The position numbers were made by a program, and so were the translations under genes. The notes under the pieces were generated by a model. That model did not search any database, was not told where the DNA came from, and saw nothing but the letters and a program-made list of their open reading frames with translations. This document shows positions 36,529-49,600 of a stretch of DNA of 64,000 bases, in pieces (position 1 is the first letter of the stretch; each line of letters opens with the position of its first letter). The stretch covers positions 4,203,740-4,267,739 of the forward strand of contig CM057171.1 of assembly GCA_029962745.1 (NCBI GenBank). The letters run 5' to 3'. This stretch comes from Echinometra lucunter (lineage: Eukaryota; Echinodermata; Echinoidea; Camarodonta; Echinometridae).

Positions 36529-39482
36529 TTCATTCATTTATTTATTTATTAAGTCTTTATTACCCGGGGTGGCTTCATCAGTAGCCTTTTGACAAGGCCT
36601 CGCGGCTCAGATTATTTTCAGTGGCTGAGACGAGACAAGCCAGCAACGAAGAGAGATAGACATACCTCGAGTGGCCGAGCGAGCTTTCGCGATTAGTCTC
36701 ATTTTAGTCGCTCGGCGTCTGATATAAACATCACATGAGACACGGGGTCACGGGGCCTTGTCTGAAGGCTACTTCATCAGTGGTTAAAACACTCTTTTTC
36801 ATAAAGGCCTTGCACATTGATCCCGCTTAATCACATTTAAGACTGAAAATAATTGATTTGATTTGATTAGACTTGATGTTATACTTTGAAACCTACAGCT
36901 CCACTGGCCAACTATTTGATCCAACGTTACAACTACCGACTAGTTCTGATTCTTACGACCTGTATATCTAGTATTGCCCTGGTTGGTACAGCGTTTTTCT
37001 TCACTAAATGGACTGTTGTCTGCTGCATGTCTCTATCAGGTAAGGCGACCGGCCTTGGAAGACGGGGTGGGTGCATGGGGGGGGGGGGGGGGGATATGCA
37101 TGTATATGCGTTATTCTCCGCTCACGATATATCGGAGGGAGCGGTGGGGGACTATATCACGGGAGGTGGGGGACCCAACATTCACATCTCCGAAACAATA
37201 ATTTTCCGTATAAGGGGGCTCATTATCCTGATCCTTATTCAGAATGTTAAATTCATTATTCCCAAAATGCTGTATTCCGCAAGGCAGGAATTCCGAAGGT
37301 TCATAATTGCGAACACTTTTAGCATTATACTCCAAACGATATTTATTCCAAGATTTCGTTACTACAAATTTTACCTTGGTATCTGAAGGTTCATGATATT
37401 AGAATGAAAAATCATATATCATGTATACTGAAAAATGCTATATACCCCATGTTTACGGTCGCTGTGTGAATTGAACTTATGTTACTCTTGCAGGGATCTG
37501 CCTGTCACCTCTACTCCAACTGATGGTCATAGCTTTACGGCAGCACTTTGGAGATCAGTTCGCTTCTGCATTCTCTGCTTCCTACACTGGATCTATCTTT
37601 GGCACTCTCTTGATGCCTCTCATCGCGATGTGGTCTTACCAGGCTTACGGACTCCGTGGCGCCTTGCTTTGTCTGAGTGCACTAGGATTAAACCTGATAC
37701 CTCTCGGTTTGTTGGTCAGTCTACGGAGCTTCTCTGGGAATGTCATGGACTCTCGCGACAAGCCGTCTCCCGATAGAAAAGGGGGCAGGAATCAGTGCCT
37801 AAAAGTAAAGGGACGCTCTTTCACCAAGTGATCTTCAAGAATCAGAGACATCATCTGAGTCAACGCCAAAATGTTCTTTGCTGCTGCCTCCCGAAAATAC
37901 CCCCGCACAGCCTGACAGCAGCCTGTAAAGTTCGCTAGGTACTGCTACGGAAACGAAGCACACAGATTTAAGCGAACATGGAGACACTGATATTCCTGAT
38001 TACGACAGAAATAAGAAAATGACACTTAAAGAATTGTCTAACATTGCCAATAAGATCCTTGAATTTATCCGGGTGATTTCCATGTACGATACTCTCAGGA
38101 ATGAGCCTGCCTTCTCCCTAATTGTACTCCCATGTCGCTTCTTCTTGGATATAGTCTACCTAGGGTGGATCGTCTTCATGGTGTCTTACGCCCTCTCCGT
38201 CGGGACCAACAGATTCCACGCAGTGTACCTTCCAATATCAGCCTCATTAGGAGGCTTCTGTGGACGTCTGGTTCAAGGTTTCCTCCTTCATTATCGACAA
38301 AAGTGGAGTTCCATTTCTTTTGTGACGTCCATCTTGATATCTAGTGCAGCACTATGCGGACACACATTCAGTTCCTACCTCTGGAATCTTATTCTCTGTT
38401 CGCTTTAGCTGGCTTTGGTCTTTCGGTTGCAGCCTCTGTTTACTATTCTATGATGGCGGATTTGGTGGCTGAGGAGAATTTTAAGGGAGCACTGGCCGGC
38501 CTCATCTTTCGTCAATGGAGTCGGTATCTTATTATCTGGGTTCTCTGTGGGTAAGCCTATTCCATTCCTTTAATACCTCTTTTTTTTCCGTCAGACGTTG
38601 TTAGGATGGTCTCTTGATGTGGCAGGGTTTTAAAGCTAGCGGATATTTCCGAAAAAAAAAACATACCTCGATAGTCTAGAGGCGGCGGAAGGGGGGGGCA
38701 GGGCGCAGAGTTTCCCCCTCCCAATCATTCAAGGTGGGATCGATTCGCCCCGTGCTTCCCTGGCAAGGAAAGAAAGAAGAAAATCCTACCCCTTGCAGTT
38801 TTGAAATACTGAGAATGAAAAGCCTGAAATGTACTGGTACAAGGGGAGGGGTGGAGGTGCAGGGTAAAGTTGGGTCGTCATTAGGTTGACGAAATGTGCC
38901 CTAAAGAGTGCTCCCCTCCAAAAGAAAAAGGAAAGGAATCCCTCCGGCAGGCCAGCCTTATTCAAACCAGAAAGGCAGACCCTAGAACGGCAAAAGACCG
39001 AGTGCCGGAGAAAGACATAACTAATTAAAAATCGTCCAGTTGGCTAAGGATCGCCCAGGATGGATACCTTGCGGAGTCGGTTCATTTGGCGGTGATGAGA
39101 ATTCAGCATCAGACTCACCAGGACCCCGTTTAATACCACTAATTGTTATCAATAAAAAGTTGCAAAAACTGTATAAGCTACTGAAATCCTTGCATCTGAT
39201 TGGCTGAAAGCAAATTGGTCGTAAGATTGGCAGTTTTTACTGATAACAAGTTTATGGAATGGGGTCCCCTGATAACGAGTTTATTGAAATGGGGGCAAAG
39301 TTGTCCATTTCATATTTTTTTTTCTTTCCCTTGTGTTGTAGGACTCGTGTTTGACTGGACGCTGTCGTTTGTTGTCACCATACCGTTTACTTGCTGGTAT
39401 TCTAGCCGTCATCTCCGTCGTCATGACGGTATTCCTCTTAGCTCGTGGTGATCAAAAGCAATGTCCAAGTCTAGAAGAATGA
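34639..39482 (+). pseudogene. SLC16/monocarboxylate transporter-like gene, copy A, frame-disrupted
   Basis: The four exons are at 34639-34825, 36899-37039, 37494-38550 and 39342-39482, homologous throughout to copy B and with all splice sites kept. Exons 1 and 2 are open. Exon 3 carries multiple single-base differences that break the frame: an extra C near 37770, an extra G at 37781-37785, a lost A near 37814, paired changes near 37925-37940, a lost T near 38404, and an extra G near 38496. Exon 4 has an extra base near 39380. Most fall in short homopolymers, so read error or an unpolished haplotype is as likely as true pseudogenisation. If real, no full transporter is made from this copy. Confidence 0.75.
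36465..36550. repeat. TTTA tetranucleotide microsatellite (copy A)
   Basis: (TTTA)n in intron 1; the expanded counterpart in copy B lies at 55617-55760. Confidence 0.95.
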
Positions 39483-39526
39483 ACTAACATGAATTCATTT
39501 TGCCCAAAGCTAGCTTTATGTTGACA

Positions 39527-40026
39527 NNNNNNNNNNNNNNNNNNNNNNNNNNNNNNNNNNNNNNNNNNNNNNNNNNNNNNNNNNNNNNNNNNNNNNNNNN
39601 NNNNNNNNNNNNNNNNNNNNNNNNNNNNNNNNNNNNNNNNNNNNNNNNNNNNNNNNNNNNNNNNNNNNNNNNNNNNNNNNNNNNNNNNNNNNNNNNNNNN
39701 NNNNNNNNNNNNNNNNNNNNNNNNNNNNNNNNNNNNNNNNNNNNNNNNNNNNNNNNNNNNNNNNNNNNNNNNNNNNNNNNNNNNNNNNNNNNNNNNNNNN
39801 NNNNNNNNNNNNNNNNNNNNNNNNNNNNNNNNNNNNNNNNNNNNNNNNNNNNNNNNNNNNNNNNNNNNNNNNNNNNNNNNNNNNNNNNNNNNNNNNNNNN
39901 NNNNNNNNNNNNNNNNNNNNNNNNNNNNNNNNNNNNNNNNNNNNNNNNNNNNNNNNNNNNNNNNNNNNNNNNNNNNNNNNNNNNNNNNNNNNNNNNNNNN
40001 NNNNNNNNNNNNNNNNNNNNNNNNNN
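39527..40026. other. Assembly gap of exactly 500 N
   Basis: It runs from 39527 to 40026. A round 500 suggests an arbitrary scaffold join. Sequence right of it soon repeats sequence left of it, so the two contigs overlap in content. Confidence 1.
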
Positions 40027-40740
40027 AGTGCACTGCAATTCCAGGGAACGTATTGTTTTCAATGGCGTACCCCAAAATGCATTGTCCTTAATCTCCCCTG
40101 CATGCTATGCCACTTTGGCTGTTCTTTGATCCATTTTAGATTTGCAGAAGAATGATTTTCATTTCAAGGGCAACGAAGCATGCAATCTTGAATCATGCTT
40201 TGTTTGTAATTTCCAGTGCAATATGACGGTGAATTGCAAGTCGCTTGACTTAGAAAAAAAAAATGGCTGCATGTTTTAAACTTTTAATTTGGCGATTTGG
40301 AACAGTTGAATGAATGTGTTCACTCATGCATGAAACTAATTTTATGTTTACCTACCAGGGTGAAATAACACTTAAGTTTACTAATTGAAAAATTGATCAA
40401 AAATCAAATTTGAGGCATTTAGTTACTCATGTGTCAAGTCCAAATGCCATTTAGATTTTGGACTTAACAGAAGCCTGGAAAACAGAACTAGCCGAAAGAG
40501 AGATAAACAACTTTTCAAAGCTCATTTTCCAGTATTTCTAATATTCTGAAGGGCTTGTTGCGTCGTCCTTAGTCAAATCAGTCATGATAGGTTTAAAGCT
40601 GTTGATCGAACCACCGTTAGTATGGTTCATGACCGAACTACTGCAATTAATTTTAACGTTTAATCACCAATGATAAGGGTATACTTTACGGGTTAAGGTG
40701 GGGTACGTGTTTCAAAAGTAAATGCAAAAAAAGGGGCGGA

Positions 40741-40742
40741 GG

Positions 40743-40781
<39 letters not shown>

Positions 40782-40801
40782 AAAAATGGGGGGGGGGGGG
40801 G
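40741..40801. repeat. GA microsatellite followed by A and G runs
   Basis: (GA)n is followed by A9 and a G run; copy A at the same place (about 32812-32838) is shorter and impure. Confidence 0.9.
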
Positions 40802-42380
40802 GAATGAGCAAAGTCAAAATACAGACGCGACTTGAATATAATACGTGTACTTCTAAACCCTGAAGCGTAAACAGCATATAATAGTGTGAGCGAAGCAAAG
40901 TTAAATCATATAGGCTGGTGACATAAAGCTTTAAACACGATCATATTAGTGATTCAGTGGGTTTTATTATTATATTGTATTAAACATGGAGTTTTCAGTA
41001 CGCAACCCTGAGGGATAACAGTATGACGCCAGAGCTGTACAGTACTAGCATGACTATGTCTCGAACAATGTTTACACGTTTGAAAAAAAAATATTTCAAT
41101 GCTATTGCCACGAAATGATCATCTGGGGGATAGCTGATGATCTCGTCAATAAAAGCATACAAATATCTTCAAAGATATTTCACACTTGACTAATCCGCAG
41201 TCTCTTATACGAACATGGTAAAAGGTAGAAAAATGGAGGCTTCCACCTGTAATTTTGGCACTTAATATAGACCAGGGGCGAAGCCCCCTCTAATGATTTT
41301 TCAAGTGAGCACAAAAAGAGAGAAAAAAAGAAGAAGATGAAGAGCGTCCTGTATGATACCTGCCCCTTTTCTTCATAAATATTGCAATCATAGGCGACGA
41401 CTCCGGTGGGGGGGGGGGGGGGGGGTAGGGACATTTCCCCTCCCCCCTCCAATTTTTAAACCTTAATATCTTTATTTTTCTATTTTGAGTGAGGGTTCAA
41501 AATAAAGGCCTACCATTTAAACATTTCATAGGCCTCGAGTGTATTTTTTTATTGCCCCCCCCCCCATCAAAATACCCTGGCACCGCCTCTGCTGTAGGCT
41601 TATACCTTGATGGTATATCGCAGCAATCGCATTTTTGGACATGTTGGAGTTCATGTCAACGTGTATGCCATTTGCATAGCTAGGTGTCATGACATGTGCA
41701 TCACCGTGACTGTAATCTTTTCCTCGAGTGCAGATCTTAGGATTTACTGAGGATTTATTATTCTGTTTGGAAGCCGCTAGGTGAGAAATAATTTGTTGGT
41801 TTGTTCGTGAAGGGTCTCAATTCTCAAGTATGAGGTCCTCGGTTCGATTCTCATTTTGCGCTGTAATCCGGGGGAAGGCAGCAGTCAGAAAATAATCATG
41901 GCAAACTCTTCTGACCACGGGTATTCCAAATCACCCCAAAAGAAGTTGTATCCACTGATCAAAGTCATCCTCTTTTAGATTTTTTTTCTTCTAATTTTTA
42001 AAATAATTACCCAATGAACACGTGTATACCTCTCGAACAATCGTTAAACTATACACAACTTCGCTTTTTTTGTAAATGTTTTTGCCTGTTCAGCCTGTTG
42101 ACACCTGAATGCACAAAGCGTTCAAAACCAATTCAACTCCCCCGTTTTCAAGGGGGGGGGGGGGGGTGGTAAAATAATTCGCTGAGCTACCTCCCCCTCT
42201 ACGATTTGTATCCAAGGTTTGTCCCTTCTTTCCGAACCTCAAACCATCGATCGCGTCATTGTAATTCGCCGGATATATACTGGTCAGCTGTCTGTTTCGT
42301 TGGTACGACTGCGGTATAGCCGCAGCCAACGTGATGTCACACGGTTACCATTTTGTACCAAAATAAGACCTTGTGACAGA

Positions 42381-43686
42381 CAGGGGCGTCGCTAGACTTT
42401 TTTTAATGGGGGGGGGGGGGTGTAGAGGCCAGATTGCGGACAAATTATGCCTCCGATTGCCGACGACCAACGTCGACAAATTCAACTGTATAAAGCCCAC
42501 GAGGCATGTTCAATTGTGTGCCTCTATTATATTTTCCTTCTAAATTATATTTGTTCACCTCACTTGTTGAATGTGTTAGCTTTCCGAAAACATTCTCTAT
42601 CTTAATATAATACGAGCGAGCGCAGCGAGCGAGGAAAAATATACACTCTCTTTCGTAGAAGTGACAGTTCTTCATCAAACTACATGATGGGCTTAAAGAT
42701 ATCTAAATCATATATTTGGTCACCTCTCTCACATGATTCATTCGCTTTCAAAGACCATCCTAAATCGTAATATTATACGAGCGAGCACAGTGAGCAAGGA
42801 AAAAATCTATATACTCCTTATCATATAATCATTTTCATGGTAGAAGTGAAAGTTCTTCATCCAAATACATGATGGGCCTTTAAGATATCTATTTTGATAT
42901 TTTGATCACCTCTCTTACCTAATTTATTTGCTTTCAAAGACCATCCTGTATCTAAATATCATACGAGCGAGCGCAGCGAGCGAGGAAAAATATGTATACT
43001 CTTTTTATGGTTGGTGATAACTCTTCATCAAAATACGATGGGCCTCGCTTGCCGAATTCGTTTGCTTTCCCAAATCCATCTTGTATCTGAATACTGTACA
43101 AGCGAACGTAGCGAGCGAGGAAAAATACTCCTTTTCATGGTAGAAGTGAGAGTTCCTCATCAAAATACACGATGGGCCTTTAAGATACCTATTGTGATAT
43201 ATTTGGTCACCTCTCCTACCTAATCTATTTGCTTTCAAAGACCATCCTGTATCCAAATATTATACGAGCGAGCGCAGCGAGCGAGGAAAAATATATTTAC
43301 TCTTTTTTATGGTATAGAGGTGATAATTCTTCAACAAAATACATGACGGGCCCCAAAATATCTGAATTATATATTTGTTTATTTCACTTGGCAAATGTGT
43401 TTGCTTTCCGAAAACATCCTGTATCTTAATATAATACGAGCGAGCGCAGCGAGCGAGGAAAAATAGGCTCTCTTTCGTGTTACCAGTGTTATTTCGTCGT
43501 CAAAATGCACAAGCAAATAAGCCGAATATGACTCTATTTGGGCACCTTACTCATCTTTCTTTTTTCTTTTTCCCTCCTTCCTCTTCCCTCTCCTTTCTCT
43601 CTCTCTTTTTTGCCGACAGCGATCGCGAATTTGCCGACAAGAATTTTTAATGGGGGGGGGGTGTCACACCCCCCCCCACACGCCCC

Positions 43687-43736
<50 letters not shown>

Positions 43737-43752
43737 TTTAGCGACGCCCCTG
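42381..43752. mobile_element. 1.37-kb hAT-like non-autonomous element with tandem internal units
   Basis: Termini CAGGGGCGTCGCTAGA and (reverse complemented) CAGGGGCGTCGCTAAA, flanked by the exact 8-bp duplication GTGACAGA at 42373-42380 and 43753-43760. Copy A has no insertion at the matching place near 34499. The interior holds six units of about 140-185 bp, each with an ATACGAGCGAGCGCAGCGAG-type block followed by CGAGGAAAAATA (starts near 42610, 42776, 42960, 43098, 43262 and 43434), then GTGAGAGTTCTTCATCAAAA and CACGATGGGCC. No transposase. A truncated relative lies at 35896-36240. Insertion lies about 145 bp upstream of the transporter start codon. Confidence 0.9.
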
Positions 43753-43896
43753 GTGACAGATATGACCAGCCTGGATATATTGTTCGTTTTATTTCAACAG
43801 AAGAGAATAAATTCGATTCAGTAATCAATTTCTTTAATACATCATTTCAATATTTTGATCTCCCTCATTACTCAGATCATCACGAAACAAGACAAA

Positions 43897-46550
43897 ATGA
43901 GCAAACCTGGCACATTCCCACGTCTCATGGTTTTTCTAGTCAATTTTGGAGTCCGTTTCTTTCGGTTTGGCATCACCAAATCTTACGGATTGCTCATACC
44001 GTATCTCGCCTATCAACTTGACACAAGTAATGCTATCACAGGGTTTATTGTTACTCTTCACAATGCATCTGGGTGTCTCATTTGTGAGTAAACCGTTTTT
44101 CTTTTCTCTGGTTCACACGATGTGTCATTTCGTGACTTAAGGAGAATGAAACCCTGGGAATGTCCATTTTAATGAAAACAAAGGATAGAGAGTGGCAATT
44201 TTAAAAAAGTTCCATCAACATCGGTTACAAAATTAGAAAGATATATGATGGGAAAATGTATTTTACAGATTTTTGAGCTCAAAAAAGAAAATCTCCTATT
44301 CTCTCCGTTATCTCAAAAGATGCTGCTTGTCTCCTTATTAGCTCAAGATAATATATCATGGGAAAATGTATTTGCCACAATGTTGAGCTCACAAAAAGAC
44401 AAGCAGCATCTTTAGACATAATGGAGAAAATAGGAAATTTGTTGACCAAACATATTGGGAGTTGTCCTTCTAAACCTGCCATTTTGGAGCAACATTGCCA
44501 ATTTTAGGATCGCCCTAGAAATTAAACTGATACTTTTCAAACTTTCATGACACTCTCATTTTGTAACCGATTTTGAAGGAACTTTTAAAAAAAAATTGCT
44601 TCTTTCTGTCCTTTCTTTTCATTAAGATGGCCATTTCCACAGGCTTTCATTCTCCTCAAACTCACATACACTCTAAAAAAACAGGGATCATTCGTGGTTA
44701 TTTTTACGACATTTTGCCGTGGTCGAAAATTATTAACCACGTTCGCGGTTATTTTTCCTCGTAGTTTCTTCTCTTCTTCTTGAAACGACATCAATGCGAT
44801 GTTAGCCGCGCGTGGTTAAAGGATCCCGTGGTCATTTTCGATTGCGACTCGTAATTTCATTGGCTAATTGACAGATCTATACGTCATCAATGCATATTTC
44901 GCACCTCGCGTAATTTGGAAAATGGACGTTGAAGAACTATTGAGAGAGTGGAGTTTGAAGAGTATGCTGCAACGTTCAGAGGTAAGTAAAGTGTAAAGTA
45001 ATCATCTAAACTACACAAATAAATATCATAGATTATTTGTAGGTACTGTTTGTAATGACATGTGAATCGGTTGCAAAGATTGAAGTGGATTAGCACAAGA
45101 GTTTCTCGGTCGCGGGATTGTTGTGCATACGCTAGGCACTAGTACAGTATGCACGCTGCATAATACAGAATTGCCGGGGGTCGTGTGAACGGACGCTAGA
45201 TTGAAGTTTGTTTTATGAAGTCTTTTCTTTGACTTTGGATTCAACAACAACTATTTATAAAATAACACCAAACATCATCAGTGTTTGTTCTCTATTATAT
45301 ATACTATACATTATATTGCTTGTAAGTTGAATAACTTCAACTGACATTCCAGATACACATGTTCTTGTTGGACTCGGGTTGGGACACACAAAGCGACTGT
45401 GCGCTTCAATCCGGTCTCACGCCAAACGAAACAAGCACTCGCCGCCGCGCGCGGCTGGCGCTTAGCCGGCTGCGGAGATGCCTCCGCTGTACATGTGGGG
45501 TTATCACAATTCTGTGATTTAGCACAGGAGCCAAATTCCAGTAAAGCACATTCCTTGTGCAAAGTTTGGCAAAGACAAAGTTAGTCCTTGCATTACTGTG
45601 GATCGCGCCACGCATGATCCAGGCCAGGCAAGGTACCGTACTCGTCCACGAATCAGTAATCTAGACCTAGATCTAGATCTAGTGGTGCTGGCAGTATAGA
45701 TCTACTGCCAGTACCACTACACTAGGACTCTAGGTCTAGATCTACTACAGCTAGTAGGCCTACACCATTATCTCAAGAATACCTGTACAGCACTGACATT
45801 GACTGGGCTGCGAGGCTGTAGAGTGTAGTGTAGCTTAGGCCCTAGACTAACTTCTGGGTACCAGTGGCAGATCCAGGATTTACCGGGGGGGGGGGGGGGG
45901 ATGAGGGATGCATACCCCCCCCCCCCCCAGAATTTTGGGTTGGGGATGGTGTCTTCAATCACCCCCCCCCCCCCCCCCCCCCCCCCTGGATTTTGAGATC
46001 TATCAAATTGTAATTTTTTTAAAGATATAGATCTATACAAATTTAACATTATTGTGATTATTATCATCATTATTATTATCATTCTTTTTGTTATCAGTAT
46101 AATTGTCATAATGTAATTACAATACTGATGTCAGCATGTTTTAACATGAATCTGTTTGGATCTAATGGCCAATGTGAAAGTTTAGTGGTATGGATCAATT
46201 CATTTTCGATTCATTGTTAAACTGTTAAGAAAAAGTTGAAATTAGATAATAGATATTTTTTGTAGTTTGGAAGCTTTTCAAAAACTTGTTAAGACTCATA
46301 TTATTAGTCTTTCGTTTTAATATTATTAACAAAGGTTTAATATTTTTAACAAAGGTTAAAACCTTTGTCATTATTTTACTACTGATTTACTCCATCTAAC
46401 GCAATGTGCTATGTGAGTTTTCAATATTTTCTCTTCCCTCTGGTTTCTTAAAAAATATCTCTTTTTATTATAATCCTGGGGAGAGCACTCAGAACAGCAA
46501 GCACTCTGAGTAGTTTGTAACTAGATATAGCGCTTTATAAGAAATTACTT

Positions 46551-46610
<60 letters not shown>

Positions 46611-49600
46611 TTTATTATTATTATTATTATTATTTCTTGGTCCTGATTTCATCCCCAAAAATTAATTACATGTTAGGGCTTGCATCATCCCCTGATAGTG
46701 ATAATAATAGGGGGGGGGGGGGACATCCCCTCATAATTTTAGGATGTCATGATAAATCCCCAGGTTTTATGGGGGAGGGAATAGCAAACTCAAAATTAAT
46801 ACGACGTATTTTAGCAAAAAGTTAATTGCAACGAACAACAATAACAAATTAACAATAATTATACCGTTTACACTTTAGCCAATCACAGACAGTTTCTTGC
46901 AATTCTATATTCCAGTTATTTAGAGTTTCTGTAATATATTTTGGCTTGCAATGGAGAATCATGTTCGTCCACAGATTGAAGCTGCATCATGCCGCTATAA
47001 AGCACAAAATAGAGATAATTGGTATCTCCATCATGTCGGTCACTTATCACATCCACTTTGGTCTAGGATTCAACATTTTTTTAGATGTTTCCTCCTTAAT
47101 TGGTATTTCCTCCATTCTTCATGATACACTTCACACAGTGACACCACTGGCATGTCGGATTGTCTTCCTTTACCCATTTTTTTTTGTTTGTTTGTTTTTT
47201 TTGGGGGGGGGGGGAGCTGGGCGCCCTAAAGCTTAACGAAAATAGTACTTGTTTGATAAATGGCTATATTGTATTATCAACATCATGGATTGCAGCTTAA
47301 GTCCTTGAATATTATGGCTATTACACCTCCATGAATTCAGCTACTTTGTTGGTATTTTCACTTTCCTAAAGAAGAAACAAAATTGATATCAAATTACCTA
47401 ACAATTCTAAGATAAAATTGAATATTTATTTTTTAAAGGGTTAGTTTATGGGCTTGCTCGATTCACTCGCTCGCAAAATTTATTCTTAAAGATGATGCAC
47501 CCTATCCAAAATTATAAAGCCCCTCTTCTGAAATTCCGGTCCATTAGGCCACTTCAAAGTCTCACTTATATACTTATACATGTATACGATTGTGTGGGGG
47601 AGTGTGGTACATGTATACACCACATGTGTGTACATATACATCATGTACATAGGCCTAGATGAGATCATCCCCCCCCCCCCCTCAGGTTTGAGGACCTGTC
47701 TACACCCTGACTGACTAGTACTATAGTCATGTGGTACAAAGGGTGGCATACAAATATATACAGGTTGGCAGCAGTTGTGTGATTTGCTGAGCTGATTCAC
47801 ATTTTTTTTTCTTCTTTTCTTGTAGATAATGGAATAGATGGTGAAGCATTTCACCTCCTTGATGAGGCATCCATCACTCAACTATTTCCCAAACTCGGTG
47901 ATAAATTGAAGTTCTCCAAGTGCTACAAGGAGTTCAACAGATCCATGCAGGATTACAGGACTGTCACACTCAAAGAGGTACTATTTGTAATAAGTGAAAA
48001 TTCAGCATAAATGGTGCTCTTATGCTTTCGTTGTCATGAGAGTATACATGGGGGAAGCACTGAGAGCCCGATCACCTGAAAATTAGCACTCATAACACTA
48101 ACAACGTAAAGCAAAATTGTATAGATGACAGAGATGCCAACTGTTACTGTTTCAGCGTATTTGTTCTAATTTTCTTGCACTTCTTGCAGTTAACAAAGAA
48201 AATGTTAGCAGAAACCAAACAAAAATACACATTCTCCACTCCATTTTCATCTGCACAGAGCCTTTAACCCTGTCAGTCAAGAAAATATTTGAACTTTGCT
48301 AAGGAGGCTCTTTCTTCACCTGTTATGTTTGTTTTCTCAAGATCTTGGTGTGGGAGTAGGAAGCTTAGTGGTATTTCCGGATTTCTGCAGATATCATTGA
48401 AAAGTTGAAGTATTTTTGTTGCCCAGATGGCCCTCATCCTTTCACTTACAATCCAGAGCATGCAACACTCAGGATAATTGCATCTCAGTTTTATTCTCAG
48501 TGTTTAATCTCAAGTAATTATTGCATTGACATTCTATTTCTCTCAGACTCAATTCCCGAAGGGCAGATTGATGAAATGCGTTGATGGCTTCAGTACAACA
48601 TAGAGCCCAAAAGCAAAGTTGAGGAGTATACAGAGATAACATCCAGGATCCGGTTACGGGAGATATGCACTGAAGAGGCAACTACGCCTTCCATCCTAGG
48701 AAACTGGCCTCAGATGTTAGATGCACCAGGCATGGTATGTAAAAGTAGAATATTTTTGTTTTTAATGTCTCTGCCACATAATGGTGCTACAGGAATAATG
48801 GTTTTGGAATGTGTTTGTGTGTTCCAAGGTCAAATGTGAAAGGCCACAGGTCAATGTTTTTATCCTGCTTATGAGTAAAGAAAAATTTCATGAAAAGCAG
48901 GAGGCAAAATTTGTATTCAAAGGATATTACTAGATTTGATGTTAACATAACAAATATCATAACTATGATATTTGTGTCGAAAGATGCAAAAGACTTAGTG
49001 GTATAACAAATAAGTCAGAAAATTACATGGGGTGATTTGGGGGTGAAAATCGTCTAAGAGAGGCATGCCCTCCCCCCCCCCCCTCCCCCCCCCCCAAGTC
49101 CTTTTATCCATACTTCAAATCATAGAAACAATATTAAGCCTTTCTTTGTGACTGTGGTGATTGACGTGATTCTTTAATCTCAGTCCCTCTGCATAATTTA
49201 CTTCTATATATCTAACGTAAGGGAGCGAAACATTCTTTTTATTTCTTTTCTCTAGATTGAAGAAGACTTCAATACATTATTTGGCCAGCACAAGTCTGAC
49301 AAGTTAACGACAAAATGGACCCAGGAATTGGCAGGTCACGTCATGCATTACTGCGCAATGCAAAGAAGCAGTTCTGCCCTAGGAGATGTCTTCCAAAGCT
49401 TAAAAACTGGTAAATTTTGAAAGCTAGGCCAGGCCTCCTAAGTTTCAGATGGGTTTGTATTTCAGTTTGTGTGACATATATTGTTTTTATATATATCACA
49501 ATCAACAAGACACTTTCCAAATGCAACTAGAAGAAAAGTGTAATTATTTTGACCCACTTCTCCCCCTCCCTCCAATCTAAAAATGCCTCTCAACTATTGC

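Larger units (their letters stand above)
32555..39526 (+). repeat. Copy A of a large duplicated segment (SLC16-like locus)
   Basis: From about 32555 (AGAGAGATAAACA) this segment matches copy B beginning at about 40497, including introns and flanks, with scattered substitutions and small indels. It ends at the N gap just after the transporter gene. It lacks three insertions found in copy B (42381-43752, 44669-53463 and 56058-56637) and has its own 35896-36240 segment that is absent at the matching place in B. Confidence 0.9.

Noticed and set aside
39452..40129. Long open frames across 39452-40129
   Set aside because: They exist only because the 500 N are translated as unknown residues.
42600..43460. 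CRISPR-like regularly spaced repeats
   Set aside because: Units are 140-185 bp with diverged spacers that are themselves repeats; it is a tandem array inside a hAT-like element in a eukaryotic genome.
48547..48593. Upstream extension of SAM-gene exon 3 from a good TTTCTCTCAG acceptor
   Set aside because: It is frame-inconsistent with exon 2, and in the frame of exon 3 it contains TGA; kept only as a hint of decay.
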